Part shown: piece by piece, positions 26,361 to 36,353 of the stretch
Position numbering within the stretch: position 1 is the first letter of the stretch
Layout of the letters: each line of letters begins with the position of its first letter
Assembly (NCBI RefSeq): GCF_947493595.1
Contig: NZ_CANLRL010000009.1
Coordinates: 1-64,000 of the forward strand
Reading direction: 5' to 3'
Length of the DNA stretch: 64,000 nucleotides
Source: an uncultured Shimia sp.
GTDB taxonomy: Bacteria > Pseudomonadota > Alphaproteobacteria > Rhodobacterales > Rhodobacteraceae
The notes under the pieces: model-generated
The model's database searches: none
What the model was told of the DNA's origin: nothing
The model's input: the letters and a program-made list of their open reading frames with translations, nothing else
Position numbers and translations under genes: made by a program

Positions 26361-29327
26361 TCAGGCAAAGACGCGTTTGGGCTCAAACCGCGCCGCGGTG
26401 TCGCGGGTCAGCTCTCGACGTTTGAGGAACCCTCGGGCGGTGGGGCCGTAGGTGGCCGCACCTTTGCCGGTCAGAAGCGCCGGGAAGAGATGGGCAATCT
26501 CGCGCTGCTCTGCCGTGCCGAGGGCGCCCATTGCCATGGGGCCGGGGTAGAAGCTTTCCGACGGGGCACCGTCGGCGATGATGACCTCGTGGCGCCCAAA
26601 CATCAGGTGATAGTAAGTCACCTCACGCACGCCTTGCGCAATGCGAAAGCCGGGGCCGCCGTTGCGGGCCAAGTGAATGGCGCGCGCCAACTGCGGTGTG
26701 TCGCCGTCTTGCGTGGTCATCATGCCGTGCTGTGGCGAAACCAGCATGTCCCGATCGTTGCCAAGCGCGCCAGCGCGGATGTGCACCGGGCGCAGTTTCG
26801 GGAAGGCTAGCAGGTCCGCTTGTGTCAGATGGCGTTTGCCAATCCAGACAATCGGCTGTGGTCCGTGATCCAGCGTTTGTACCCTGTCCCCCACACGCAG
26901 ATGTTCGATTGGGATTTCGCCGCTCGGTATGGTGATCATTGCGCCGGTGGTGAAGCAGGGGATGCCCATCGCGTGCAACATCGGCTTGTCGAGGATTTCG
27001 GGGTCGACGCCCATGAGTTGGACCGTTTCGCCGTTGGGGAAAGACAAGATAGCATGGCCCGTGCCGTTGTCCTGGACGGTCACGTCATGAACTGTCACCG
27101 GCTCACCAGCTGCGTTGTGCAGCTCGGACACGTCCAACTGGTCAAACTCTTCGCCACCAATTTGGAAATCGGAAATCGTGTCAACGCCACTGCCATCGTC
27201 GAGTACAAAAGTGTCACTTCCGTCACCGCCAGAAACGCTGTCATTACCACTACCAGCTGCGATGGTATCATTGCCGCTGGTGCCAATAATGGTGTCATTG
27301 CCGCCTCCGGTGACCCAAGTAGCGCCTTCGCTTGCGGCCGATCCATCTATGGAGTCTGCGTTTTCGGTGGTGTGGATTTCTTCGATGCTGGTGAACGAGC
27401 CACTGACGCCGCCGGTTTCGAAGGTGCCAGTAGCGTTGCCGGTGAAAGTGACGGTTGCACCTGTATCGTAGTCGCCCGCGTCGATATTGAGCGTATCATG
27501 CATGGCACCGCCGTCGATGGTCACCGTGTTTGTGACATCATCGTCGTCGGTTTCTTTTTCGTTGTCGTCTCCCGGCATGACTGCGGGCTCTAGAACGTCA
27601 TCGTCAACCTCATCATCAGCCGCATCCGCGTCATCTTCCAACGGAGGATCATAGACATCAATTTCCGCGACGTCGTCATCGTCGTCCAAACTGAGTTCAA
27701 AACCAGGCAGCTCGGCTATGGCAGGTTCGACTTCGCCAAAACCGCCAAGGTCCAGGACAGCAGCCTCGAGTTCGTCGTCGTCGCTGTCCGCGCCAGCTGT
27801 GGCAGACACATTGAACACATCGTTGCCGTCCCCACCGTGAAGCTCATCGTTGCCGGAGCCGCCGGTGATGGTGTCGTCGCCTTCATCGCCATAGATTGTG
27901 TCGTCGCCGGTGCCACCGTCTAGAACGTCATTTCCTTCTTCGCCAACAAGCTCGTCGTTGCCGTCTCCGCCTTCGATACTGTCATCGCCGGTGCCCGCCC
28001 AGACCTCGTCATCGCCGCTGCTGCCAATGAAAGTGTCATTGCCGCCGACCAAAGAGGCCAGCTCTCCATCGGTTGACGCGCTGGCGTCGATGTAATCATC
28101 GTTGGAGGTGGTGTTGAGCATTTCCACATTGGCGAAGGTGCCGGAAGCGTCGCCCAAAGAGTAAGAACCCGCATTGTCGCCGCTGTAGGTGACATTCACG
28201 CCCGCGTTGGTGTTTGCGGCGTCAAAATAGACCTCGTCCCACCAGCCTTCGCCGTCGACATTTGTGACGTCGTCGGACTCGTCAATGTAGAAGTTGTCGT
28301 TGCCGCTGCCGCCTTTCAGTTCGTCGTTACCGCTGCCGCCGTAGATGTTGTCGCTGCCGTCGCCGCCATCGATGGTGTCGTTGCCATCGCCCCCGTAGAT
28401 GTAGCTGTCGCCGCTGCCGCCAATGATGGAGTCGTCCCCACCAAAGCCTTCCAACGTCTGGAAGGTGGTCACGTTGGTGGCGTCGATGGTGTCGCCAAAG
28501 CTGGTGCCGGCGATGTGTTCAATGCCGTCAAAGCTGCCGGAGCCATCGGTGCCTTTGAAATCATAGGTGCCGGATTTGTCGCCGGTGAAGGTGACGTTCA
28601 CACCGTCCGTAGACGTGGAGTTGGAGAAGCCCACCAAATCCCAGCCGCTGGCGTCATCGCCGCCGTCGATGACCGCGTTGTGCTGAGTGTCGGTCACCCA
28701 GACCTGATCGGAGCCGTCGCCGCCAATAAAGGTGTCGTCGCCGCCTGCGCCATACATGGTGTCGTCACCGGTCCCGCCGGTGATCTGGTCATTGCCGCTA
28801 CCGCCGATGATGACGTCATTGTCAGCGCCGCCGTCGAGCGCGTTGTCACCCGAGCCGGTGGTCCAGAGACCTATTTGGTCATCGCCTTCGCCACCGTAAA
28901 TGCTGTCGTTGCCATCCCCAAAGACAACGGTGTCGTTGCCGCCGCCAGCGAAGACCATATCGTTGCCGGTACTGCCATAGATATCGCTATCGGTGTCATG
29001 GATGACATCGTCGCTGTTGTCCAAATCCCGGATGGCATCGTCTCCACGGCTGCCCTCGAGGGCTTCCGTGAAGCTGTCGATATAGCCAAGACTGTTGCCT
29101 GGATCGACATTTGAGTCGTCGGGCACGAAGTAGGCCTGTCCGTCTTGCGTATAAAATGTGCCGGTGATTGTGCTTGTGCCTGGGAAGGCCACGGATCCGG
29201 TGCCGATTGGCATGTCTTCTTGTGTGAAAATGCTGGCGCCGCCAAGCCCAGAGTCAATTTCGTCCCCGGTTCCCAGTCCGTCTGATCCCACGTCGAGACT
29301 AACCAAATACCCCGTAAAAGTCGTCAT
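26361..29327 (-). CDS. RTX-repeat protein with C-terminal Hint domain
   Basis: A 988-residue, very acidic, Gly/Asp-rich protein. Many calcium-binding nonapeptides of the GGxGxDxx type occupy about residues 100-240, 290-350, 430-510 and 660-730. They alternate with repeated beta-units containing GVNVTFTGDKSG-like stretches. A poly-acidic linker lies around 530-610. The C terminus (from Cys near 788, CFTTGAMITIPSG, to about 930) is a Hint_2-type Hedgehog/intein domain seen in many roseobacter secreted proteins. There is no Sec signal, as expected for type I export, but no type I exporter is adjacent. ATG 29327 has AGGAG 8 nt upstream. The function is probably extracellular; cleavage activity is not shown. 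Confidence 0.88.
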   Translation of the reverse strand: MTTFTGYLVSLDVGSDGLGTGDEIDSGLGGASIFTQEDMPIGTGSVAFPGTSTITGTFYTQDGQAYFVPDDSNVDPGNSLGYIDSFTEALEGSRGDDAIRDLDNSDDVIHDTDSDIYGSTGNDMVFAGGGNDTVVFGDGNDSIYGGEGDDQIGLWTTGSGDNALDGGADNDVIIGGSGNDQITGGTGDDTMYGAGGDDTFIGGDGSDQVWVTDTQHNAVIDGGDDASGWDLVGFSNSTSTDGVNVTFTGDKSGTYDFKGTDGSGSFDGIEHIAGTSFGDTIDATNVTTFQTLEGFGGDDSIIGGSGDSYIYGGDGNDTIDGGDGSDNIYGGSGNDELKGGSGNDNFYIDESDDVTNVDGEGWWDEVYFDAANTNAGVNVTYSGDNAGSYSLGDASGTFANVEMLNTTSNDDYIDASASTDGELASLVGGNDTFIGSSGDDEVWAGTGDDSIEGGDGNDELVGEEGNDVLDGGTGDDTIYGDEGDDTITGGSGNDELHGGDGNDVFNVSATAGADSDDDELEAAVLDLGGFGEVEPAIAELPGFELSLDDDDDVAEIDVYDPPLEDDADAADDEVDDDVLEPAVMPGDDNEKETDDDDVTNTVTIDGGAMHDTLNIDAGDYDTGATVTFTGNATGTFETGGVSGSFTSIEEIHTTENADSIDGSAASEGATWVTGGGNDTIIGTSGNDTIAAGSGNDSVSGGDGSDTFVLDDGSGVDTISDFQIGGEEFDQLDVSELHNAAGEPVTVHDVTVQDNGTGHAILSFPNGETVQLMGVDPEILDKPMLHAMGIPCFTTGAMITIPSGEIPIEHLRVGDRVQTLDHGPQPIVWIGKRHLTQADLLAFPKLRPVHIRAGALGNDRDMLVSPQHGMMTTQDGDTPQLARAIHLARNGGPGFRIAQGVREVTYYHLMFGRHEVIIADGAPSESFYPGPMAMGALGTAEQREIAHLFPALLTGKGAATYGPTARGFLKRRELTRDTAARFEPKRVFA

Positions 29328-29548
29328 TCCACTCACTCCTTAGTGTCCTTGGTCGTAGGAGGAGGGGCTTAATGAGGTCCTAAAATGCACTTTTTGCGAG
29401 AGTTTCATGAATGTGAAATTTGCCTCGGATTGGAGTGGGATTTTGTTTTAATGCAAAGGGTTAGGGTTAAGCTTTGGTAAGCGATGGCGGGCAGGGTGGC
29501 TAAGTTTTTCCGCTGGGGTGAGTTTTTGACGGAAATGAAACGCGCGGC

Positions 29549-29562
29549 TTGATAAGGATCAA
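29549..29562. promoter_or_regulatory. perfect FNR-type binding box upstream of nos cluster
   Basis: TTGAT-AAGG-ATCAA matches the FNR/FnrL consensus exactly. It lies 60 nt before the ATG of the nosC-like gene. It implies activation of the nos operon when oxygen is low, by FnrL or a related Crp/Fnr protein. Confidence 0.85.
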
Positions 29563-29621
29563 GTTGCTGGAGGGTGAGGGCGGCTACTAAGGGCGCAAGA
29601 AATAGTTCTTGAGAGCGCCCA

Positions 29622-30107
29622 ATGTCCTCCGATTCGCCTACCTGCGCACGCCTGAGCCGGTCTTTGACCGGGCTGTTGGCTGTTGTCGCGTTGGTGGTGC
29701 AAATGATGGTGCCACAGATGGCCCATGCCAATGCAAGTGGCGATCAAAGTGGCGATTGGATCGAGATTTGTGCGGATGCCGGACCGGTGATGGTGCGGTT
29801 GCGGGAAGATGGCTCCGTTGAAAAGCGCGCGCCGCAGTCTCCGAGCCACGGCGGCTGCCCCAAATGTCTGACCTGCGTGACGTGCGCCGGTGTCTCCGGA
29901 ATTGATGCCGGCGTTGTTGCTTTGGGCGCAGCTGATGGCGTTGCTATGTCAGTGGTGGTGTGCAAGGCGGACTCTGCTGTGTTTGTCAGCAAGGCGTGGG
30001 AGCGCCCGATGACCCGCGGGCCGCCGTGTGGGCCCCAATATAAAAATGAAATGGCCCGCGCGGGCCATGTGATGACAGCGAACCCGACAGAAGGAGGTGC
30101 GCTGTGA
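29622..30107 (+). CDS. nosC: NosC-like small cysteine-rich protein
   Basis: A 161-residue protein with an N-terminal hydrophobic segment (LTGLLAVVALVVQMMVPQMAHA) that may be a signal peptide or anchor. It has a CxxCxxCxxC motif (CPKCLTCVTC) near residue 86. A CxxCxxC protein named NosC precedes nosR in Paracoccus nosCRZDFYLX clusters, and position and motif fit. Its role is unknown; metal binding (copper or Fe-S) is plausible. It is first behind the FNR box, and its stop overlaps the GTG of nosR. Confidence 0.75.
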   Translation: MSSDSPTCARLSRSLTGLLAVVALVVQMMVPQMAHANASGDQSGDWIEICADAGPVMVRLREDGSVEKRAPQSPSHGGCPKCLTCVTCAGVSGIDAGVVALGAADGVAMSVVVCKADSAVFVSKAWERPMTRGPPCGPQYKNEMARAGHVMTANPTEGGAL

Positions 30108-32278
30108 TTGTGAAGCGCGCATTTACGACCTGGGTGTCTGCAATTGTCTGTGCCTTTGGGCTCATGATGGCAGATGTAGCCAAAGCCGACAGCCTGGCGT
30201 CTTTCCTAACAGAGTTAGATCCTGCCGAACTGGCAGAGGGGGCCGACGCGTTTGGCCCGGTGCGCGAGGACGTGAAAGTCGCGCCTGTGCTCAAGGGCGG
30301 CGAGACCGTGGCTTGGGCGTTTTTGACCTCTGATTTTGTCGGCACCACCGGATATTCGGGCAAGCCGATCCATGTGGTCGCAGCCATTGACGACGACGCA
30401 GTGCTGACCGGTGTGAAGCTGGTGAAACACAGCGAGCCAATTGTGTTGATTGGCATTCCCAACAGCAAAATGGTGACGCTGACCGAAGGTTACGCTGGTC
30501 TTGACCTGAAGGTTGAGGCGGAAACAGGCGGCGAGGGGCATGATCTCGATATCATCTCCGGCGCCACTGTGACGATCATGATCATTGACGACAGCCTTGT
30601 GCGCGGCGGCATCAAAGTGGCGCGGGCCTTAGGCTTGGGTGGGCTTGCGGTGCAAGAAACCGGCCCGAAGCGTGAGCTGGACATGGCCAATCAAGCGGTT
30701 CAGGACTGGACCACATTGGCAGGCGACGGCTCTGTGCGGCGGATGACGCTGGATGTGGGGCAAGTCAACCAAGCGTTTGCCGAGATGGATGACGAACGCG
30801 CTGCAAAACGCCCAGAAAAAGGTGAGTTGGACGACACGTTTATCGACATGCATATGGCACTGGTGTCTGTGCCGTCGATTGGCCGCTCGCTGCTGGGTGA
30901 CAATGAATATGAAAACCTTGTTGAATGGCTTGATGAAGGTGAACACGCCATTCTGGTGTTGGGTCGCGGCAAGTATAGCTTCAAAGGCTCCGGCTATGTG
31001 CGGGGCGGCATCTTTGACCGTATCCAGCTGATCCAAGGCGACAACTCGGTGCGTTTCTTTGACAAACAGCACCGCCGTCTGCGGGCGTTGGAAACCACTG
31101 ACAGCCCAAGCTTTGTCGAGCTGGAGCTCTTTAAAATTCCGGCGGAAGCGGAGTTTGATCCGGCGCAACCGTTCCGTTTGCAGCTTCTGGTGCAACGCTC
31201 GGTGGGCGCGCTTGACCGTGTCTTCCTGACCTGGGACCTTGGGTATCGTCTTCCTGATGACTACCTGCTGCCTTTGCCTGTGGCGGCAGTTGTAGACAGT
31301 GCTGCGGATGAAGCGGCGGCGAAGGCCGCTTTGTGGCAGCGCATCTGGAAAGACAAAGTCACAGAAATTGCCATCCTTGGCGTGATGCTTCTGGTATTGA
31401 CCGCTGTCTTCTTCTTCCAATTCCAAGCCACTTGGAACGCGCGCCGGTTCTATTGGTTCCGGATTGGCTATCTGACGTTCACGCTGTTCTTCATTGGGTG
31501 GTATGCCAATGCGCAGTTGTCAGTGGTGAATATCATGGCGCTGGCAAATTCGATGCGTTCGGGTTTCACCTGGGATGCCTTCCTGATGGATCCGCTGGTG
31601 TTCATCCAATGGTTTGCCATCGCTGCGGCGTTGCTGTTCTGGGGCCGCGGGGCCTACTGTGGCTGGCTGTGCCCGTTTGGTGCGCTGCAAGAGCTGACCA
31701 ACCAAATTGCGCGTTACTTCAAAGTGCCGCAATGGACCCTGCCGTGGGGGCTGCATGAGCGCCTGTGGCCGATTAAATACATGATCTTCCTAGGACTGTT
31801 TGGCGTGTCGCTGGCGTCTTTGGAAACTGCGGAGCAACTGGCCGAAGTCGAGCCGTTCAAAACCGCGATCATTCTGAAATTTGTACGTGACTGGCCGTTT
31901 GTTGTGTTTGCCGGATCGTTGCTGGTGGCGGGGCTGTTCATTGAACGCTTCTACTGCCGCTACCTGTGCCCACTGGGTGGGGCACTCGCGATCCCTGCGC
32001 GTATGCGCATGTTTGATTGGCTGCGTCGCTACAAAGAGTGCGGTAGCCCGTGCCAGACCTGTGCCAATGAATGTCCGGTACAGGCCATTCACCCAACCGG
32101 GGAAATCAACCCCAACGAATGCGTGAACTGCCTGCATTGTCAGGTGCTCTATCAGAGCGAAGCCAAATGTCCTGTTGTGATCCGCCAGCTTAAGCGGCGC
32201 GAGAAAACGGGCTCGGCTGAGATCAAGATTCCGAAGAAATCTGCTCCGGCCAATCATCCAAATGCAAAGACTGCATAG
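30104..32278 (+). CDS. nosR: NosR, nitrous oxide reductase electron-transfer/regulatory protein
   Basis: A 724-residue membrane iron-sulfur flavoprotein that delivers electrons to NosZ and is needed for nos expression. It has a signal peptide, a periplasmic FMN-binding domain (SGATVTIMIIDDS, near residues 150-160), several transmembrane helices (about 420-620), CxxxCP motifs in CGWLCPFG and CRYLCPLG, and a C-terminal ferredoxin-like domain (CGSPCQTCANECP, then CVNCLHC). It starts at GTG 30104 with AAGGAGG 6 nt upstream and overlaps the nosC-like gene. Confidence 0.95.
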   Translation: MIVKRAFTTWVSAIVCAFGLMMADVAKADSLASFLTELDPAELAEGADAFGPVREDVKVAPVLKGGETVAWAFLTSDFVGTTGYSGKPIHVVAAIDDDAVLTGVKLVKHSEPIVLIGIPNSKMVTLTEGYAGLDLKVEAETGGEGHDLDIISGATVTIMIIDDSLVRGGIKVARALGLGGLAVQETGPKRELDMANQAVQDWTTLAGDGSVRRMTLDVGQVNQAFAEMDDERAAKRPEKGELDDTFIDMHMALVSVPSIGRSLLGDNEYENLVEWLDEGEHAILVLGRGKYSFKGSGYVRGGIFDRIQLIQGDNSVRFFDKQHRRLRALETTDSPSFVELELFKIPAEAEFDPAQPFRLQLLVQRSVGALDRVFLTWDLGYRLPDDYLLPLPVAAVVDSAADEAAAKAALWQRIWKDKVTEIAILGVMLLVLTAVFFFQFQATWNARRFYWFRIGYLTFTLFFIGWYANAQLSVVNIMALANSMRSGFTWDAFLMDPLVFIQWFAIAAALLFWGRGAYCGWLCPFGALQELTNQIARYFKVPQWTLPWGLHERLWPIKYMIFLGLFGVSLASLETAEQLAEVEPFKTAIILKFVRDWPFVVFAGSLLVAGLFIERFYCRYLCPLGGALAIPARMRMFDWLRRYKECGSPCQTCANECPVQAIHPTGEINPNECVNCLHCQVLYQSEAKCPVVIRQLKRREKTGSAEIKIPKKSAPANHPNAKTA

Positions 32279-32296
32279 ACCTTTAAGGAGGGAACA

Positions 32297-34204
32297 ATGT
32301 CTGAAGACCTGAAAAATATGAAAGTCAGCCGTCGTGGCGTGATGGGCGCGGCAGCGACCGGCGCGGTTCTGGCCGGTACCGGTGTGGGTTCACTGGTCGG
32401 TGGCGCTAGCCCAGCCGCCGCCGCTGGCAAGGCCTCCATGGCGCCAGGTGAACTGGACGAATACTACGGCTTCTGGTCCTCCGGCCAAAGTGGTGAACTG
32501 CGTGTGCTCGGCGTGCCATCCATGCGTGAGCTGATGCGTGTGCCTGTGTTCAACCGCTGTTCCGCAACCGGTTGGGGCCAGACCAATGAATCGCTGAAGG
32601 TTCTGACCGAAGGCTTGACCGACAAAACCAAAGAGTTCCTCGCCGCAAACGGCAAGGTGACCTACGACAACGGTGACCTTCACCACCCACACATGTCCTT
32701 CACCGACGGCACCTACGATGGTCGCTTCCTGTTCATGAACGACAAAGCCAACACCCGTGTGGCGCGTGTGCGTTGTGACGTGATGAAGTGTGACAAGATC
32801 ATCGAGATCCCGAACGCACACGACATTCACGGCCTGCGTCCACAGAAATACCCACGTACCGGTTATGTGTTTGCAAACGGCGAGCACGAAGCACCGCTGG
32901 TGAATGACGGTAAAATCCTGAACGAGCCAGAGAAGTACGTAAACATCTTCTCGGCGATTGACGGCGACACCATGGAAGTGGCGTGGCAGGTGATTGTTTC
33001 GGGTAACCTCGACAACACCGACTGTGACTACCAAGGTAAATACGCCTACTCGACTTCCTATAACTCCGAGATGGGCATGACCCTGGCGGAGATGACCGAG
33101 AGCGAACTGGACCACGTTGTTGTCTTCAACATCGCGGAAATCGAGAAAGCGATCGAGACCGGCGACTATCAGGAACTGAACGGCGTGAAGGTTGTGGATG
33201 GCCGCAAGGGCTCCAACAAAAACTACACCCGTTACGTGCCAATTCCAAACTCGCCACACGGCATCAACACCGCACCAGACGGCAAGCACGTCTGTATCGC
33301 TGGTAAGCTGTCTCCAACCGTCTCCGTGATGGATGTGACCAAGCTGGACGACGTGTTCTACAAAGACGCCGATCCACGCTCCGCAATTGTGGCAGAACCA
33401 CAGTTGGGTCTTGGCCCACTTCACACCGCGTATGACGGTCAGGGCAACTGCTTCACAACCTTGTTCCTCGACTCTCAGGTTGTGAAATGGAACCTTGAAG
33501 CGGCTGTGAAACAGTATGCCGGTGAAGATGTGGATCCGATCCTTGAGAAAGTGGATGTGCACTATCAGCCGGGCCACAACTCGACCTCCATGGGTGAAAC
33601 CAAAGAGGCCGACGGCAAGTGGCTGATCTCGATGAACAAGTTCTCCAAAGACCGTTTCTTGAACACCGGTCCTTTGAAACCAGAGAACGAGCAGTTGATC
33701 GACATCACAGGCAGCGAGATGAAAGTGGTGCATGATGGGCCAACTTTTGCCGAACCGCATGACAGCATCATTGTACGCCGTGACATCGTGAACCCGAAAA
33801 ACGCCTATGACCGTAACGACCCAATTTGGGAAGATACCCGCAAGCAAGCGGAAGCGGACGGCGTGGATCTGGACGACTGGCAGGATCAGATCATCCGGGA
33901 CGGCAACAAAGTGCGCGTCTACATGTCGAGCCAGGCGCCAAACTTTGCCATCGAGGACTTCACTGTCACCGAAGGCGATGAGGTCACTGTGATTGTCACC
34001 AACCTGGATGACATTGACGATTTGACCCACGGCTTCTGCATGGCGAACTTTGGTGTGGCGATGGAAGTGGGCCCACAGGCGACCGCTTCTGTGACCTTCA
34101 CCGCTGCTCGGGCCGGTGTACACTGGTTCTACTGCCAGTGGTTCTGCCACGCGCTGCACATGGAAATGCGCGGCCGGATGTTTGTTGAGCCAAAAGGTGC
34201 ATAA
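32297..34204 (+). CDS. nosZ: nitrous oxide reductase (clade I, TAT-exported)
   Basis: A 635-residue periplasmic copper enzyme reducing N2O to N2. The N terminus is a twin-arginine signal ([12 protein letters not shown]), which marks the clade I type. The seven-bladed propeller holds CuZ His ligands, starting with DNGDLHHPH. The C-terminal cupredoxin binds CuA through C613, W615, C617, H621 and M624 ([12 protein letters not shown]). AAGGAGG precedes the ATG. Proline codons are strikingly often CCA here, unlike most neighbouring genes, consistent with high expression. Confidence 0.97.
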   Translation: MSEDLKNMKVSRRGVMGAAATGAVLAGTGVGSLVGGASPAAAAGKASMAPGELDEYYGFWSSGQSGELRVLGVPSMRELMRVPVFNRCSATGWGQTNESLKVLTEGLTDKTKEFLAANGKVTYDNGDLHHPHMSFTDGTYDGRFLFMNDKANTRVARVRCDVMKCDKIIEIPNAHDIHGLRPQKYPRTGYVFANGEHEAPLVNDGKILNEPEKYVNIFSAIDGDTMEVAWQVIVSGNLDNTDCDYQGKYAYSTSYNSEMGMTLAEMTESELDHVVVFNIAEIEKAIETGDYQELNGVKVVDGRKGSNKNYTRYVPIPNSPHGINTAPDGKHVCIAGKLSPTVSVMDVTKLDDVFYKDADPRSAIVAEPQLGLGPLHTAYDGQGNCFTTLFLDSQVVKWNLEAAVKQYAGEDVDPILEKVDVHYQPGHNSTSMGETKEADGKWLISMNKFSKDRFLNTGPLKPENEQLIDITGSEMKVVHDGPTFAEPHDSIIVRRDIVNPKNAYDRNDPIWEDTRKQAEADGVDLDDWQDQIIRDGNKVRVYMSSQAPNFAIEDFTVTEGDEVTVIVTNLDDIDDLTHGFCMANFGVAMEVGPQATASVTFTAARAGVHWFYCQWFCHALHMEMRGRMFVEPKGA

Positions 34205-34207
34205 GTC

Positions 34208-35470
34208 ATGATGAAATGGTCCCTTTCCGTTGTGTTTGCTCTGTTGGCCTCCGCTTCTTTGGCGGCTGACTGGGACGTGCCGTTGCGGGACGGGGCCATT
34301 TCCGAGACACTGGCGCAGGCGGAGGACGGTGACGTGCTTCGCCTCGCTGCTGGCACCTACAATGAGACGGTGGTGCTGGACAAAACCGTGACGCTGGACG
34401 GGCAGGGCCATGCCACCCTTGATGGGCAGGGCAACGGGTCTGTGATTACAGTGACAGGCGACGATGTGGTGGTGCGCGGGCTGACAGTGGTTGGCTCTGG
34501 CGATCGGCACGAGGACATCGACAGCGGTATTCAGTTGAAGAAAACTGCCTATGCGCCGCAGATTTTGGACAATGTATTGCTAGGCAACCTCTACGGAATC
34601 GACATTCACGGCGCCAAAGATGCGCTGGTGGCGGGCAACCGTATTGAGGGACGGCAGGACCGGTTGATGAACCGCCGCGGCAACGGGATTTATGTGTGGA
34701 ACGCACCCGGCGCTGTGGTTGAGAAAAATGACGTGAAATGGGGGCGCGACGGGATTTTTGTGAACTCGTCCAAGCGCAACATTTTCCGGGACAACCTGTT
34801 CCGCGAGCTGCGCTTTGCGGTGCACTATATGTATGCGGACCGCTCCGAAGTGACCGGCAATGTCAGCATCGGCAATGATCTGGGCTATGCGGTGATGTTC
34901 ACAACCCATGTGAAGGTCAAAAACAACGTGTCGATCAATGACCGCGAACATGGGGTGATGTTAAACTATGCCAACCGCAGTGAGATCACCGGGAACTATG
35001 TGAAGGGCGCCAAGGAGAAATGCACCTTCCTCTATAATTCCAACAAGAACGATTTCTCCGACAACTGGTTTGAGGGCTGTGGCATTGGCATTCACTTTAC
35101 AGCTGGTTCTCAGGACAACCGGATTGTGGGCAATGCCTTTGTGGGCAATCGCACGCAGGTGAAATTTGTCTCCACCAAGTGGCATGAATGGTCCGAGGAG
35201 GGCCGTGGCAACTACTGGAGCGACAATGCAGCCTTTGACGTAAACGGCGACGGGTTTGCGGACAGCCCCTATCGACCAAACGACTCGATGGACCATGTGC
35301 TCTGGAGCCAACCGGCGGCAAAAATGCTGCTCGGCTCACCTGCGGTGCAGATGGTGCGGTGGTCGCAATCAGCTTTTCCGGCGTTGTTGCCGGGGGGCGT
35401 GATTGACAGCCACCCTTTGATGAAACCCATTCGGCCAGCGGCGGCCGAGAAGGTGGACCAAGATGGATAA
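34208..35470 (+). CDS. nosD: NosD, periplasmic copper-site maturation protein
   Basis: A 420-residue periplasmic protein with a signal peptide (KWSLSVVFALLASASLAA). The body is a right-handed parallel beta-helix of CASH type, with repeated turns such as NVLLGNLYGIDIHGAKDA and NRSEITGNYV. It works with NosF and NosY to supply the CuZ site of NosZ. It begins 3 nt after nosZ and overlaps nosF by 8 nt. Confidence 0.94.
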   Translation: MMKWSLSVVFALLASASLAADWDVPLRDGAISETLAQAEDGDVLRLAAGTYNETVVLDKTVTLDGQGHATLDGQGNGSVITVTGDDVVVRGLTVVGSGDRHEDIDSGIQLKKTAYAPQILDNVLLGNLYGIDIHGAKDALVAGNRIEGRQDRLMNRRGNGIYVWNAPGAVVEKNDVKWGRDGIFVNSSKRNIFRDNLFRELRFAVHYMYADRSEVTGNVSIGNDLGYAVMFTTHVKVKNNVSINDREHGVMLNYANRSEITGNYVKGAKEKCTFLYNSNKNDFSDNWFEGCGIGIHFTAGSQDNRIVGNAFVGNRTQVKFVSTKWHEWSEEGRGNYWSDNAAFDVNGDGFADSPYRPNDSMDHVLWSQPAAKMLLGSPAVQMVRWSQSAFPALLPGGVIDSHPLMKPIRPAAAEKVDQDG

Positions 35471-36353
35471 GATCCTAGACATACAAGGCCTCGTGAAAGA
35501 TCGGGGCAAAACGCGCGTTTTGCATGGGGTGGACCTCACGGTTTCCTCTGGCGAACGGGTGGCCCTGCTCGGCCACAATGGTGCAGGCAAGTCGACGCTG
35601 ATCAAAACGGTGTTGGGCCTGACCAAGATGGGCGGTGGCAGTGTGAAGATTGCGGGCCACAAGCCGGGCAGCGGAGCGGCACGTGCGGATACGGCGTTTT
35701 TGCCGGAGGCGGTGAGTTTTCATCCGGCTTTGACAGGGCGTGAACAACTGACGTTGTTTGCAAGGCTTGCGGGGCAGAAGGCTGATATTGCCGGCTTGCT
35801 GGAGCGTGTGGGGCTGGCGGATGCGTTGGACCGGCGCATTGGCACCTATTCCAAAGGCATGCGGCAACGTCTTGGTTTGGCGCAAGTGCTACTGGGTAAA
35901 CCCAAGCTGGCTTTGCTTGATGAGCCGACCAGCGGGTTGGACCCAATTTCCCGCCAAGACCTCTACGCCATCATTGACGAGTTGGCTGCGGGCGGCTGTG
36001 CCGTGCTGATCGCCAGCCACGCATTGACCGAAGTTGAGGCGCGCACGGATCGGATTGCGATTATGCGCAAAGGCCATTTGGTGGCCGATGACACGTTGGC
36101 AGGTCTGTCTGCCAAAGCTGGATTGCGCACCAAGATGCGTGTGCGCGCCACTTCGGACGCCGAAGCGCTGGTTCAAGTCACTGGCGGGCGTCGTATGAAC
36201 GGCGCCTCGGTGGAAATCGAGATCGACGCCGCAGGCAAAATGGAAATGCTGCGTAAGATTGCCGAGATGGGCGGCGCGGTGGCGGATGTGGATATCACCC
36301 CGCCACGGCTCGAAGACCTGTATAGATTTTATGCCAAAGAGGAGTTGCACTGA
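35463..36353 (+). CDS. nosF: NosF, ABC transporter ATPase for NosZ maturation
   Basis: A 296-residue ATPase with Walker A (GHNGAGKST), signature (YSKGMRQRLGLAQVL) and Walker B (LALLDEPTSGLDP). It powers the NosY permease in the NosDFY complex for CuZ assembly. Its stop and the nosY ATG share one base. Confidence 0.95.
   Translation: MDKILDIQGLVKDRGKTRVLHGVDLTVSSGERVALLGHNGAGKSTLIKTVLGLTKMGGGSVKIAGHKPGSGAARADTAFLPEAVSFHPALTGREQLTLFARLAGQKADIAGLLERVGLADALDRRIGTYSKGMRQRLGLAQVLLGKPKLALLDEPTSGLDPISRQDLYAIIDELAAGGCAVLIASHALTEVEARTDRIAIMRKGHLVADDTLAGLSAKAGLRTKMRVRATSDAEALVQVTGGRRMNGASVEIEIDAAGKMEMLRKIAEMGGAVADVDITPPRLEDLYRFYAKEELH

Noticed and set aside
26361-29327. Repeat array or CRISPR-like structure
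   Set aside because: The periodic DNA is the coding sequence of calcium-binding nonapeptides; repeats are imperfect and in frame, with no uniform spacers.
32390-34510. Very long open frame on the minus strand opposite nosZ
   Set aside because: It is antisense to an unmistakable nosZ, has no family motif and a His/Val-rich composition typical of a codon-bias shadow.
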